The notes: a model not told the origin generated them from the sequence alone. 64,000 nucleotides of DNA from Streptomyces fragilis (GCF_003112515.1 NZ_BEVZ01000004.1:744001-808000); one strand, 5' to 3'. Numbered from the stretch's first letter, positions 26,503 through 35,417 are shown. Numbers and translations: made by a program.

Positions 26503-26508
26503 CGCCTG

Positions 26509-27474
26509 GTGACCATGTCGACAACACCCTCCCCGACCCACGCACTGACCGACGTCGCCGCGTCCGACGCGTCGCTGCGCCGCTTCCTGCACGGGCTCCC
26601 CGGCGTGGACCCGGTCGGCCTGGAGGCCCGGGCCGCGGCCCTGGGCACCCGGTCCATCAAGACGACGGCCAAGGCGTACGCCCTCGACCTGGCGATCTCC
26701 ATGGTCGACCTGACCACGCTCGAGGGCGCCGACACCCCCGGCAAGGTCCGCGCGCTCGGCGCCAAGGCCGTCCTGCCGGACCCGACCGACCGCACGGCGC
26801 CCTCCACCGCCGCGGTCTGCGTCTACCCGGACCTGGTCGAGGTCGCCAAGGCGGCCGTCGCCGGCTCCTCGGTGAAGGTCGCCTCCGTCGCCACCGCCTT
26901 CCCCGCGGGCCGGGCGCCCCTGGAGGTCAAGCTGGCCGACGTGCGCGCCGCCGTGGCCGCGGGCGCCGACGAGGTCGACATGGTCATCGACCGCGGCGCC
27001 TTCCTGGCCGGGCACTACCTCAAGGTGTACGAGGAGATCACCGCCGTGAAGGAGGCCTGCGGCGGCGCCGCCCGCCTCAAGGTCATCTTCGAGACCGGCG
27101 AGCTGTCCACGTACGACAACATCCGCCGCGCCAGCTGGCTCGCGATGCTCGCCGGGGCCGACTTCATCAAGACCTCCACCGGCAAGGTGGCGGTCAACGC
27201 GACGCCCGCGAACACCCTGCTGATGCTGCAGGCCGTGCGCGAGTTCCGGGACCGCACCGGCGTCCAGATCGGCGTGAAGCCGGCCGGCGGCATCCGCACC
27301 GCCAAGGACGCGGTCAAGTTCCTGGTCATCGTCAACGAGACGGCGGGCCCGGACTGGCTGGACAACCACTGGTTCCGCTTCGGCGCCTCCTCCCTCCTCA
27401 ACGACCTGCTGATGCAGCGGCAGAAGCTGGCCACCGGCCGCTACTCCGGCCCCGACTACGTGACGGTGGACTGA
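26509..27474 (+). CDS. deoC: deoxyribose-phosphate aldolase
   Basis: 321-aa class I aldolase splitting 2-deoxyribose-5-phosphate into acetaldehyde and glyceraldehyde-3-phosphate. Conserved blocks: AVCVYPDLV, EVDMVIDRGAF, LKVIFETGEL and FIKTSTGK, with the Schiff-base lysine in ADFIKTS, plus GVKPAGGIRT. It heads a three-gene operon with two aldehyde dehydrogenase-family genes (5-bp gap to the first), which can oxidise the acetaldehyde. The operator and leaderless promoter are just upstream. Confidence 0.96.
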   Translation: MTMSTTPSPTHALTDVAASDASLRRFLHGLPGVDPVGLEARAAALGTRSIKTTAKAYALDLAISMVDLTTLEGADTPGKVRALGAKAVLPDPTDRTAPSTAAVCVYPDLVEVAKAAVAGSSVKVASVATAFPAGRAPLEVKLADVRAAVAAGADEVDMVIDRGAFLAGHYLKVYEEITAVKEACGGAARLKVIFETGELSTYDNIRRASWLAMLAGADFIKTSTGKVAVNATPANTLLMLQAVREFRDRTGVQIGVKPAGGIRTAKDAVKFLVIVNETAGPDWLDNHWFRFGASSLLNDLLMQRQKLATGRYSGPDYVTVD

Positions 27475-27479
27475 TCACC

Positions 27480-28910
27480 ATGACTTTCGAGTACGCACCG
27501 GCGCCCGAGTCCCGCTCGGTGGTGGACATCGCCCCGTCCTACGGGCTGTTCGTCGACGGCGAGTTCACCGAGGCCGCCGACGGCCGCGTCTTCAAGACGG
27601 TCTCCCCCTCCACCGAGGAGGTCCTCTCCGAGATGGCCCGGGCCGGCGAGGCCGACGTGGACCGCGCGGTCGCGGCCGCCCGCCGCGCCTTCGAGGGCTG
27701 GTCCGCGCTGCCCGGCAGCGAGCGCGCCAAGTACCTGTTCCGCATCGCGCGGATCGTCCAGGAGCGCTCCCGCGAGCTGGCCGTCCTGGAGACCCTGGAC
27801 AACGGCAAGCCGATCAAGGAGACCCGCGACGCCGACCTCCCGCTGGTCGCCGCGCACTTCTTCTACTACGCGGGCTGGGCCGACAAGCTCGAGCACGCGG
27901 GCTACGGCCCCGCGCCGAAGCCGCTGGGCGTGGCCGCGCAGGTCATCCCCTGGAACTTCCCCCTCCTCATGCTGGCGTGGAAGATCGCCCCGGCGCTCGC
28001 CACCGGCAACACGGTGGTGCTGAAGCCCGCCGAGACGACCCCGCTCTCCGCCCTGTTCTTCGCGGACATCTGCCGCCAGGCCGGGCTGCCCAAGGGCGTC
28101 GTCAACATCCTCCCCGGCTACGGCGACACCGGCGCCGCGCTGGTCGCCCACCCGGACGTGAACAAGGTGGCCTTCACCGGCTCCACCGCGGTCGGCAAGG
28201 CGATCGCCCGCACGGTGGCCGGCACCCGCAAGAAGCTCACCCTGGAGCTCGGCGGCAAGGGCGCCAACATCGTCTTCGACGACGCGCCGGTCGACCAGGC
28301 GGTCGAGGGCATCGTCAACGGCATCTTCTTCAACCAGGGCCAGGTCTGCTGCGCCGGCAGCCGCCTGCTGGTGCAGGAGTCGGTGCACGACGAGGTGCTG
28401 GACGCCCTCAAGCGGCGCATCTCCACCCTCCGCCTCGGCGACCCGCTGGACAAGAACACCGACATCGGCGCGATCAACTCCGCCGAGCAGCTCGCCCGGA
28501 TCTCCTCCCTCGCCGACCAGGGCGAGGCGGAGGGCGCCGAGCGCTGGACCGCCCCGTGCGAGATCCCGTCCGCGGGTTACTGGTTCGCGCCGACCGTCTT
28601 CAGCGGCGTCACCCAGGCGCACACCGTCGCCCGCGACGAGATCTTCGGCCCGGTCCTGTCGGTGCTCACCTTCCGCACCCCGGACGAGGCCGTCGCCAAG
28701 GCCAACAACACCGCCTACGGCCTCTCCGCGGGCATCTGGACCGACAAGGGCTCCCGCATCCTCGCCGTGGCGAACAAGCTGCGCGCGGGCGTCGTCTGGT
28801 CCAACACGTTCAACAAGTTCGACCCCACCTCGCCGTTCGGCGGCTACAAGGAGTCGGGTTACGGCCGCGAGGGCGGTCGCCACGGGCTGGAGGCCTACCT
28901 CGATGTCTGA
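27480..28910 (+). CDS. aldehyde dehydrogenase
   Basis: 476-aa NAD(P)-dependent aldehyde dehydrogenase, complete. PWNFPLLM, the catalytic-Glu block LELGGKGANIVF and the nucleophile region FFNQGQVCCAGSR are present, with the late EIFGPVLSV and PFGGYKESGYGREGG. Placement directly after deoC suggests acetaldehyde to acetate, completing deoxyribose breakdown; this is inference from context. Its stop overlaps the start of the next gene by 8 bp. Confidence 0.94.
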   Translation: MTFEYAPAPESRSVVDIAPSYGLFVDGEFTEAADGRVFKTVSPSTEEVLSEMARAGEADVDRAVAAARRAFEGWSALPGSERAKYLFRIARIVQERSRELAVLETLDNGKPIKETRDADLPLVAAHFFYYAGWADKLEHAGYGPAPKPLGVAAQVIPWNFPLLMLAWKIAPALATGNTVVLKPAETTPLSALFFADICRQAGLPKGVVNILPGYGDTGAALVAHPDVNKVAFTGSTAVGKAIARTVAGTRKKLTLELGGKGANIVFDDAPVDQAVEGIVNGIFFNQGQVCCAGSRLLVQESVHDEVLDALKRRISTLRLGDPLDKNTDIGAINSAEQLARISSLADQGEAEGAERWTAPCEIPSAGYWFAPTVFSGVTQAHTVARDEIFGPVLSVLTFRTPDEAVAKANNTAYGLSAGIWTDKGSRILAVANKLRAGVVWSNTFNKFDPTSPFGGYKESGYGREGGRHGLEAYLDV

Positions 28911-29808
28911 TCGTCCGATGTCCGAGCGTCTGAGCGTTTTCAAGACCTACAAGCTGTACGTGGGGGGCAGGTTCCCGCGTTCCGAGAGCGGCCGGGTGTA
29001 CGAGGTGACGGGCTCCAAGGACGGTAACTGGCTGGCCAACGCCCCGCTCTCGTCCCGCAAGGACGCCCGCGACGCGGTGGTCGCCGCGCGCAAGGCGTTC
29101 GGCGGCTGGGCGGGCGCCACGGCGTACAACCGGGGCCAGGTCCTCTATCGCGTCGCGGAGATGCTGGAGGGCCGCCGCAGCCAGTTCACCCGTGAGGTGG
29201 CCGAGGCGGAGGGCCTGTCCAAGGCCAAGGCGGCCGCGCTGGTCGACCTGAGCGTGGACCGTCTGGTCTGGTACGCGGGCTGGACCGACAAGATCGCCCA
29301 GATCGCCGGCGGCGCCAACCCGGTCGCGGGCCCCTTCTTCAACCTCTCCACCCCGGAGCCCACCGGCGTGGTCGCGGTGCTGGCCCCGCAGGAGTCCTCG
29401 CTCCTCGGCCTGGTGTCCGTGGTCGCGCCCGTGATCGCCACCGGCAACACGGCGGTCGTGGTCGCGAGCGAGCGGTCCCCGCTGCCCGCCCTCTCCTTCG
29501 GCGAGGTGCTGGCCACCTCCGACGTCCCCGGCGGCGTGGTCAACGTCCTCTCCGGCCGCACGGCGGAGATCGCCCCGACGCTGGCCTCCCACATGGACGT
29601 CAACGCCCTCGACCTGACCGGCGCGGACGCGGAGCTCGCGACCGGGCTGGAGGTCGCGGCCGCGGACAACCTCAAGCGGGTGCTGCGTCCGCGCACCGGC
29701 GAGGACTTCGCGGCGACGCCGGGCACCGACCGCCTGACGGCCTTCCTGGAGACCAAGACCGTGTGGCACACCACCGGTTCGCTGGGCGCCTCCGGCTCGT
29801 CCTACTGA
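28903..29808 (+). CDS. truncated aldehyde dehydrogenase homologue lacking the catalytic domain
   Basis: 301-aa protein resembling the N-terminal NAD-binding domain of aldehyde dehydrogenases (LYVGGRFPRSESGR, ARKAFGGWAGATAYNRGQ, VVAPVIATGNTAVVV, DLTGADAELA). It ends before the catalytic-Glu (ELGGK) and cysteine region: neither LELGGK nor Q-x-C is present. The frame is intact and its start is embedded in the end of the active enzyme, so it looks like a maintained pseudoenzyme rather than decay. A regulatory or heteromeric partner role is inference. Confidence 0.88.
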   Translation: MSDRPMSERLSVFKTYKLYVGGRFPRSESGRVYEVTGSKDGNWLANAPLSSRKDARDAVVAARKAFGGWAGATAYNRGQVLYRVAEMLEGRRSQFTREVAEAEGLSKAKAAALVDLSVDRLVWYAGWTDKIAQIAGGANPVAGPFFNLSTPEPTGVVAVLAPQESSLLGLVSVVAPVIATGNTAVVVASERSPLPALSFGEVLATSDVPGGVVNVLSGRTAEIAPTLASHMDVNALDLTGADAELATGLEVAAADNLKRVLRPRTGEDFAATPGTDRLTAFLETKTVWHTTGSLGASGSSY

Positions 29809-29962
29809 CCGGCGTCGCGCTCGGGTCACCGACCGCGGCGCGCCCCCCGGAGGAGGGGAGGGGGCACAGCCGCACACCGGGTGCGGGGCGACTCCCCCAC
29901 ACCCCGCATCCGGCATCGCCCCTTCCGCCCCGGCCGTCCCCGGTCCTCACCGACCGGGCCGC

Positions 29963-30418
29963 TCAGGCCGCCGGGGCGGGAGCGAGGCCTCCGAGCATCC
30001 CGGTGACCTGACCCACCGCGGGCAGGGCGTTGATCGTCTCGGCCTGCGTGAGCGGGGCGGTCAGCGTCTTCGTCGTGACCGGCTGGAAGTCCGCGACCTG
30101 GGTGCCCACCCCGTTGTCCGTGGGGTCCACCCCGGTCCCGGCCAGCGGGTTGGGCTTCAGCGCCCCGACCGGCCCGACCGTGTACCCGACGGTGTTCTTC
30201 AGCGTCTCCATCCCGGTCTTCAGGTCGATCACGCTCAGCGCCACCTTGGGTTCCACCTGGTCGGCGTTCGGCACCGCCGGCACCGGCGCCGCGGAGGCCG
30301 CCGCGGCCCCTCCGCCGAGGGCCAGCCCGGCGCCCGCCAGGACCACCGCCGCGCGGGCGGCGCCGGCGTGGGGGTGCTTGCGGTGCTGGGGGTGCTTCGG
30401 TGCGGCGTGACGTCCCAT
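29963..30418 (-). CDS. small secreted protein of unknown function
   Basis: 151-aa protein. A His/Lys-rich N-terminus (MGRHAAPKHPQHRKHPHAG) precedes a signal helix with likely cleavage after ASA. The mature part (about 105 aa) is Val/Pro/Thr-rich with no cysteines and ends GMLGGLAPAPAA. It is not recognised beyond resemblance to small exported Streptomyces proteins such as the one at 40706-41140. Confidence 0.75.
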   Translation of the reverse strand: MGRHAAPKHPQHRKHPHAGAARAAVVLAGAGLALGGGAAAASAAPVPAVPNADQVEPKVALSVIDLKTGMETLKNTVGYTVGPVGALKPNPLAGTGVDPTDNGVGTQVADFQPVTTKTLTAPLTQAETINALPAVGQVTGMLGGLAPAPAA

Positions 30419-30562
30419 GGTGCTCTGGCCCTGTTCTCTTCGGTGACCGGGGGACCACGAAGCGTAGTGGAGCGGCCGCGTGCCGCCAAAGTGGCCCGCT
30501 GGGTGTTCGATGTCCGCTCGGTTCGCCCGGCGGCGGGGGTTGGCCCGGCGCCGGGGTGAGGG

Positions 30563-31849
30563 TCAGTCCTCCCCGTCCGGCGGAGCGAAGTCCGTGGACG
30601 GCGGGAACTCGACGGAGGCGCAGTCGCGGCGGGAGGCGACCTCCCCGACGTAGGCCCGGAAGAGCCGTTCCAGGTCCCGGGGCGGAGCCACCCGTCCGTA
30701 CGCGTGGGACGACGTCATGGTGTGGACCTGGGGGCGGCCTGCGGCGCAGACGGAGGACGCCCACCACATCGGGTCGTCAGGGGTACGGCCCGCCGTACCG
30801 GGCTCGGCGGGGACGCCCGCCCCCGAGATGCCCGAGGAGCGGAGGGAGACGTTCTCGGCGCTCCCGCCCTGATAGGTGTGGAACGAGACGAACCAGTCGT
30901 CCCTGCGGAAGTCGCGGTCGAGCCCGTCCGTCCGTCCGCCCCGCTCGGTGGCCTCGGTGGCCTCGGTCGCCCGGGGCCGGCTCAGGAACAGCACGCAGCG
31001 CTCGTCGTGGAGCCGGTCGTCGACGCCGCTCTCGAGGACCCCGTCGGGGAGACCGGGTCGCCGGGCGAGGCCGCCCTCGCCGTACCAGGCGCAGGTGCCC
31101 TCCGCCCGTGAGGCGGGGCTCGTTCCCTCGGGCAGGGTCGGTATGTGCTCGGGCGCGTCGGGGAGGCGGTCCCGGCAGCCGGCCCGCTCGGCCAGGTTGT
31201 TGGCGGTGAGCACGGCCGTCTCCGCGAGGACGTCCCGGTCGGCCCCGGTGATCTGCTGGTCTGCGGCGGTGAACGGGCGCCCGGTCATGAGGCTCGCCCT
31301 CGCCCACAGCTCCTCGGCGGGCCGACCGTCGACATCTCCCCCGGGGCAGGAGAGGAAGACGGTGACGCCCGCGTCGGTGACCAGCCCGACGACGTCTCCG
31401 CCGAGGGGCTGGTCGGCGTGGGTGGTGGACTTGTACGGGTTGCCGTCGTTGAGCACCGAACTGCCGGGTGTCTCGGGCGACTGCTCCGCCCGGTCCAGCG
31501 CGCCGACCGCTCCGGTGAAGAACCACCTCGACCCGGTGCGCGAGCCGATCGCCTCACCGGCCTCCGTGCTGAACAGCTCGCAGTCCTGGGGCAGCCCCTG
31601 CGACAGGTCGACGGTGCCCTCCTCGGCCAGCCGGTGGGTGATGTCGCCGCCCGCCGGGGACAGTTCGAGGACGCTCCCGGCGGGGACCAGACCGTCGCAG
31701 CCCTGGTCGATCCGGTGGCGATTGGCCAGGACCTCCCAGATCACGGTGCCGCTCCAGACGCTGCCCGCGACGGCGGCCAGGCACAGCAGCACGTTGACGG
31801 TCTTCCGTACGCGCCCCGGCGCCGAGGAGGCCGTGGGGACGGCAGTCAT
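30563..31849 (-). CDS. membrane-anchored protein, third gene of the NLR operon
   Basis: 428-aa protein: about 16 cytoplasmic residues, one transmembrane helix (about 17-37, VNVLLCLAAVAGSVWSGTVI) and a large outside domain with at least seven cysteines and paired repeats of W/F-rich segments (SRWFFTGAVG, DDWFVSFHTYQGG). No family is recognised. The ATG overlaps the stop of the STAND ATPase gene (ATGA), so the two are cotranslated. An open frame continues far upstream but is antisense to coding sequence. It may sense surface damage or be a passenger; nothing in the sequence decides. Confidence 0.85.
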   Translation of the reverse strand: MTAVPTASSAPGRVRKTVNVLLCLAAVAGSVWSGTVIWEVLANRHRIDQGCDGLVPAGSVLELSPAGGDITHRLAEEGTVDLSQGLPQDCELFSTEAGEAIGSRTGSRWFFTGAVGALDRAEQSPETPGSSVLNDGNPYKSTTHADQPLGGDVVGLVTDAGVTVFLSCPGGDVDGRPAEELWARASLMTGRPFTAADQQITGADRDVLAETAVLTANNLAERAGCRDRLPDAPEHIPTLPEGTSPASRAEGTCAWYGEGGLARRPGLPDGVLESGVDDRLHDERCVLFLSRPRATEATEATERGGRTDGLDRDFRRDDWFVSFHTYQGGSAENVSLRSSGISGAGVPAEPGTAGRTPDDPMWWASSVCAAGRPQVHTMTSSHAYGRVAPPRDLERLFRAYVGEVASRRDCASVEFPPSTDFAPPDGED

Positions 31850-34014
31850 CGCTCCCCCTCCGGCGAGGTGCGGCTCCGGTACTGGGCGAGCAGGTCCTCG
31901 GCGGTCCGCGTCCAGGGGTGCGCCGGGCCCAGCAGCCGTCTCCTTCCCTCCACCACGGCCTCGCACTGTTCGACCGCTTCGTCGTGGTGTCCGAGGGCGT
32001 CGAGGACCCTGCTGTAGGTCTGACGCGCGGCGAACGTCGAGGGGTGCCCCTGGGGGTGCATGCGCTCGAAGCCGGCGACCGCGTGACGGATGTACGGGAG
32101 GGCTTCCTCGGGTCTGTCCGCCCGGAAAAGGGCCAGTGCGTAGTTCAGTTCGGACCCGAGGGTCATCTGGTGGTCCGGCCCGCTCACGGCCCGGCAGTCG
32201 GCGACGAGAGCGGGACCCCCGGCGATCACCTCGCTTCTCGCGGCTGCTCCGGCAGCCTGCGGAGCCGCGGCCTCCTCCAACAAGATGGAACGCGCGATGA
32301 GCGTCAGCGGATGGAGGCGTCCGAAGTGCCTTTCCCTTCCCTCCGCGGCCCGCCGCACCAGCGAGAAGGCGTCCGCCACCTGTTCGAGGTTGTGGAGGGG
32401 GCCCGACAGCCGCAGGGCCGCCTCCAGCGTGTCGGGATGGTCGGGGCCGAGCACCCGTTCGCAATCCGCCAGGACCTGACGGAGAGCGGCCTCGGCTTCC
32501 GCGAAACGTCCCAGCCGGAAGAGCGAGCGCCCGGCTCTCCGGCGCAGCCTGAGCACGCGCAGGTTGTCGGCGCCCAGGAGCGGCTCGGCGACGGTCACGG
32601 CCTCGTCCGCCAGGGAGAACGCCGACGCGTAGTCGCCCGACCGGTGGACGGCGACGGCGACGCGGAGGACGCAGTCGAGCGCCGCCTCGACGACGGACGC
32701 CTCCGCCCGCCAGCCCGCCACCCTCCGCAGCAACGCGACAACGTGCGGGGACAGCTGGAGCACCACAGGATCGAGCGGACCGCGTTCGGGCACCTCCGGC
32801 AGGACCGCCAGGAGCAGCCGGACCGCCGTCTCCGCGAGGCCCTGCCGTTGGTCGGCCGGAACGGCCCGGGCGACGCTGTCGAGGATGATGCCGTGTGTCC
32901 GCAGGCCCCGCACCTCTCCCGTCACCACTTCGGTGAGGGAGTGGTCGAGCAGCCCTCGGAGGGCCGATTCGACGCGGGACGGGCTCAGGAGCGGGGCGAT
33001 CGGGGCGCCCGCCAGGGTCTTGAGGGGCAGCGGGTCACCGGCCCAGCAGGCGAGCAGCCGCATCAGGGACGTCGCCTCGGGCAGGCCCTGGGCGCTGAGC
33101 GCGTCGAGGGAGAGCTGCCAGGTGCGGCTGACCAGGTGGCGGGAGTCCGAGCTGTCGTCGGCACCCTGGTCCAGCAGTTCGATGGCGTGGAGGTCCGGGT
33201 CGTCCTCGAGTCTGCTGCGGTAGTCGGTGAGCGTCCACGGGTCGATGACCTGGTGGGCGAGGAAGCCGCCGGCGAGGGTGAGCGCCAGGGGGAGGTGCCC
33301 GAGGCGGTCGGCGACCTCCGCTGCCTCCTCGGCGTCACCTGCGTCCGGCGCGAGGTCCTGGAGGACCCGGGCGGCGTCCTCACGGGGAAGGACGCCGAAC
33401 TGCAGCAGCTCGGCGCCCGGCCACCACCGGGCGGCGGACCTGCGGGTGGTCACGAGGACCGTGCCCGCGGGGCTGGTGCGCAGCCAGCCGCCGTCACGCA
33501 CGATCGCGGGCGTGTCGGCGTTGTCGAGGACGAGCAGCCATGGCTGGTCGGAGCGGTCGAGGTACTGCCACACCAGGTCGGCGGCGGGGCGCAGTCCCGC
33601 ACGCGCCCCGGTGAGTTCCGCGTCGGAGGCGCCGCGGTCGGCGGCGACGGCGAGCATTCCGGCTCTCAGGGACGCCGGGTCGGAGGCGTTGACCCACAGC
33701 CCGACGCGGCCGGCCTGCTCGGTGGCGTGACGGAACAGGGTGTACGCGACAGCGGTCTTTCCCGAGCCGCCCAGCCCGTGCAGGACGTAGACGCGGTTGC
33801 CGACGCCCGGTTCGACGGCGGCCCGCAGCCGGTCCATCTCCCCGACGCGGTCACGGAGCACCACGGGAGGACGGCCCACGGCCGGGTGGCGCACCGAATC
33901 GGGTCCCGACCACTCGGCGCCGTGGTGATGGTGCTCGATGATGTGCTGATCGCCCGAGGCCTGGTAGACGCGCCCCTGCCCGAGGGCCCGTGCCTCGTTG
34001 CCGCCGTTCGTCAT
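31846..34014 (-). CDS. NB-ARC/TPR STAND ATPase (bacterial NLR) with N-terminal amyloid-like motif
   Basis: 722-aa signal-transducing ATPase. Residues 12-23 are GQGRVYQASGDQ, then a His run (EHHHHG). The NB-ARC module follows: P-loop GLGGSGKT (80-87), Walker B LVLDNAD (160-167), VLVTTRR (186-192) and GHLPLAL (239-245). A winged-helix region and about six tetratricopeptide repeats (about 470-715; ALRQVLADCERVLGPDHPDT is typical) make the sensor. The short N-terminal motif repeats the C-terminus of the upstream protein. This is the layout of NLRs that pass a prion-like fold to an effector. Start MTNGGNEARA; it overlaps the upstream stop by ATGA. Confidence 0.93.
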   Translation of the reverse strand: MTNGGNEARALGQGRVYQASGDQHIIEHHHHGAEWSGPDSVRHPAVGRPPVVLRDRVGEMDRLRAAVEPGVGNRVYVLHGLGGSGKTAVAYTLFRHATEQAGRVGLWVNASDPASLRAGMLAVAADRGASDAELTGARAGLRPAADLVWQYLDRSDQPWLLVLDNADTPAIVRDGGWLRTSPAGTVLVTTRRSAARWWPGAELLQFGVLPREDAARVLQDLAPDAGDAEEAAEVADRLGHLPLALTLAGGFLAHQVIDPWTLTDYRSRLEDDPDLHAIELLDQGADDSSDSRHLVSRTWQLSLDALSAQGLPEATSLMRLLACWAGDPLPLKTLAGAPIAPLLSPSRVESALRGLLDHSLTEVVTGEVRGLRTHGIILDSVARAVPADQRQGLAETAVRLLLAVLPEVPERGPLDPVVLQLSPHVVALLRRVAGWRAEASVVEAALDCVLRVAVAVHRSGDYASAFSLADEAVTVAEPLLGADNLRVLRLRRRAGRSLFRLGRFAEAEAALRQVLADCERVLGPDHPDTLEAALRLSGPLHNLEQVADAFSLVRRAAEGRERHFGRLHPLTLIARSILLEEAAAPQAAGAAARSEVIAGGPALVADCRAVSGPDHQMTLGSELNYALALFRADRPEEALPYIRHAVAGFERMHPQGHPSTFAARQTYSRVLDALGHHDEAVEQCEAVVEGRRRLLGPAHPWTRTAEDLLAQYRSRTSPEGER

Positions 34015-34418
34015 CGGCCGAACCTCTGGTCGCGTCCGGCCTGGTAGACGCGAGCCTGTCCGGAGGCGGTGGCGTGCTGCGTCACCGTCGGCACGGCCGG
34101 TGCGGGCGCTCGGAGCTCGGCGAGCAGCGCCCGCAGCGGTTCGGCCTCTTCCGGGTGGGCCACCAGGAAACGCCGGAGGCGGCCCTGCCACTCCGCGCTC
34201 AGCTCAGCGGGGGACTCGGGGTCGCCGTCGGCCTCCGCCGCCAGCAGGTCCCTTCGCGTCAGGTCGAGTTCGGCGTCGATCACCTCCGCCCGCTCGGGAT
34301 CGGCGCGGCGCCACAGCGCGGCAATGCCGTCCCTGACCCGCTCCCAGGCGTCGGTCGCCATCAAGGTGACCAGAGCCGTGCCTGCTGTCCCCGCTATCGC
34401 GGCCAACTCCGGATCCAT
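34011..34418 (-). CDS. Bell-like effector with C-terminal amyloid-like motif
   Basis: 135-aa protein. An amphipathic to hydrophobic N-terminal helix (AAIAGTAGTALVTLMATDAW) leads into a helical bundle (about 25-105), an Ala/Pro/Thr linker, and the motif GQARVYQAGRDQ at 120-131. Small helical domains of this kind with a terminal amyloid motif are known in bacteria as Bell domains, analogues of the fungal HeLo pore-forming domain; the assignment here rests on pattern, not on a search. It starts the three-gene operon, with GGAGGGGG upstream of the ATG. Expected role: membrane-active executioner seeded by the NLR. Confidence 0.8.
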   Translation of the reverse strand: MDPELAAIAGTAGTALVTLMATDAWERVRDGIAALWRRADPERAEVIDAELDLTRRDLLAAEADGDPESPAELSAEWQGRLRRFLVAHPEEAEPLRALLAELRAPAPAVPTVTQHATASGQARVYQAGRDQRFGR

Positions 34419-34480
34419 CGAACCGCCCCCTCCGGTCTGTCATTGTCCGTCGCCGAAGGGTAACGAAGAGGGGAGCATGC

Positions 34481-34522
34481 CGTCGCAGGAGAAACGTCGC
34501 AGGGCGGACGTCGCAGGAGACA
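34481..34522. repeat. three 14-bp direct repeats upstream of the NLR operon
   Basis: CGTCGCAGGAGAAA, CGTCGCAGGGCGGA and CGTCGCAGGAGACA follow one another with no gap, 62-104 bp before the effector start and in the space shared with the divergent uridine kinase gene. The spacing suits an iteron-like regulator site. Confidence 0.6.
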
Positions 34523-34647
34523 CACAGGGCGTCACAGCCGGGCGGGTCGGTGCTCGGCGCGCGGACGCGGTCCTCGATGTGACGTCCGCGCCAAAGTGAC
34601 GCCGCCGACTCGTTCGAAGCACGTTCGATGGCGCAGACTGGTACCTC

Positions 34648-35295
34648 GTGACCACCCAGTTCTCCTCGCCGACACGTGTCGTTCTCCTCTGCGGCCCCTC
34701 CGGGTCCGGGAAGTCGTTGCTCGCCGCCGCCACCGGGCTGCCGGTGCTGCGGCTCGACGACTTCTACAAGGAGCACAGCGACCCCTCGCTGCCTCTGCTG
34801 GCCGGGAGCGAGGACATCGACTGGGACCACCCGCTGTCCTGGGACACGGAGGCGGCGGTGGCCGCGATCGCGTCGCTGTGCCGGACGGGGCGGACCGAGG
34901 TGCCGGTGTACGACATCTCGCTCAGCGCCCGCACCGGGCGGACGGAGCTGGACATCGCCGGCGCGCCGGTGTTCGTCGCGGAGGGGATCTTCGCCGCGGA
35001 GATCGTCTCCCGCTGCCGCGAGCTGGGGCTGCTGGGCGACGCCCTGTGCCTGACCCGGGGGTCGGTGACCACGTTCCGGCGGCGGTTCCTGCGGGACCTG
35101 CGCGAGGGGCGCAAGTCGGTGCCGTTCCTGCTGCGGCGGGGCTGGCGGCTGATGCGGTCGGAACGGACCATCGTGGCGCGGCAGACGTCGCTGGGGGCGT
35201 ACCCCTGCGACCGGCCGGAGGCCGAAGCGCGGGTCGCGGCCGTGGTCAACGCGGCGACGGCGCGGGCCGGCGGGAGCCGGGCGACCGCCGGCTGA
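34648..35295 (+). CDS. uridine kinase-like P-loop kinase
   Basis: 215-aa kinase: P-loop GPSGSGKS, LRLDDFYKE (the substrate-binding DDFY of uridine kinases), a DWDHP block and FVAEGIFAAEIV. It probably phosphorylates uridine/cytidine to the monophosphate. No ribosome site is seen; a CAGACT hexamer lies 8 nt before the GTG, so a leaderless start is possible. It is followed by a strong bidirectional terminator. Confidence 0.88.
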   Translation: MTTQFSSPTRVVLLCGPSGSGKSLLAAATGLPVLRLDDFYKEHSDPSLPLLAGSEDIDWDHPLSWDTEAAVAAIASLCRTGRTEVPVYDISLSARTGRTELDIAGAPVFVAEGIFAAEIVSRCRELGLLGDALCLTRGSVTTFRRRFLRDLREGRKSVPFLLRRGWRLMRSERTIVARQTSLGAYPCDRPEAEARVAAVVNAATARAGGSRATAG

Positions 35296-35374
35296 GCCGA
35301 GGCGGCCCCGCGGGCGAACGCGGACCCGCACCGGGCGCGACGGCACGCCCCCTGTTCCCAGCGCACCGCACGAA

Positions 35375-35417
35375 AGAGGGCGGGACCGGAAAGCCCCCGC
35401 TTCCGGTCCCGCCCTCT
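35375..35417. terminator. bidirectional terminator
   Basis: Perfect 17-bp stem (AGAGGGCGGGACCGGAA and its complement) with a 9-nt loop, between the convergent uridine kinase and sigQ genes. Confidence 0.85.

Noticed and set aside
31849..32464. N-terminal extension giving a 633-aa membrane protein
   Set aside because: The extension would be antisense-free but out of frame with the STAND ATPase TPR region, which is clearly coding; the ATGA overlap at 31849 gives a natural start.
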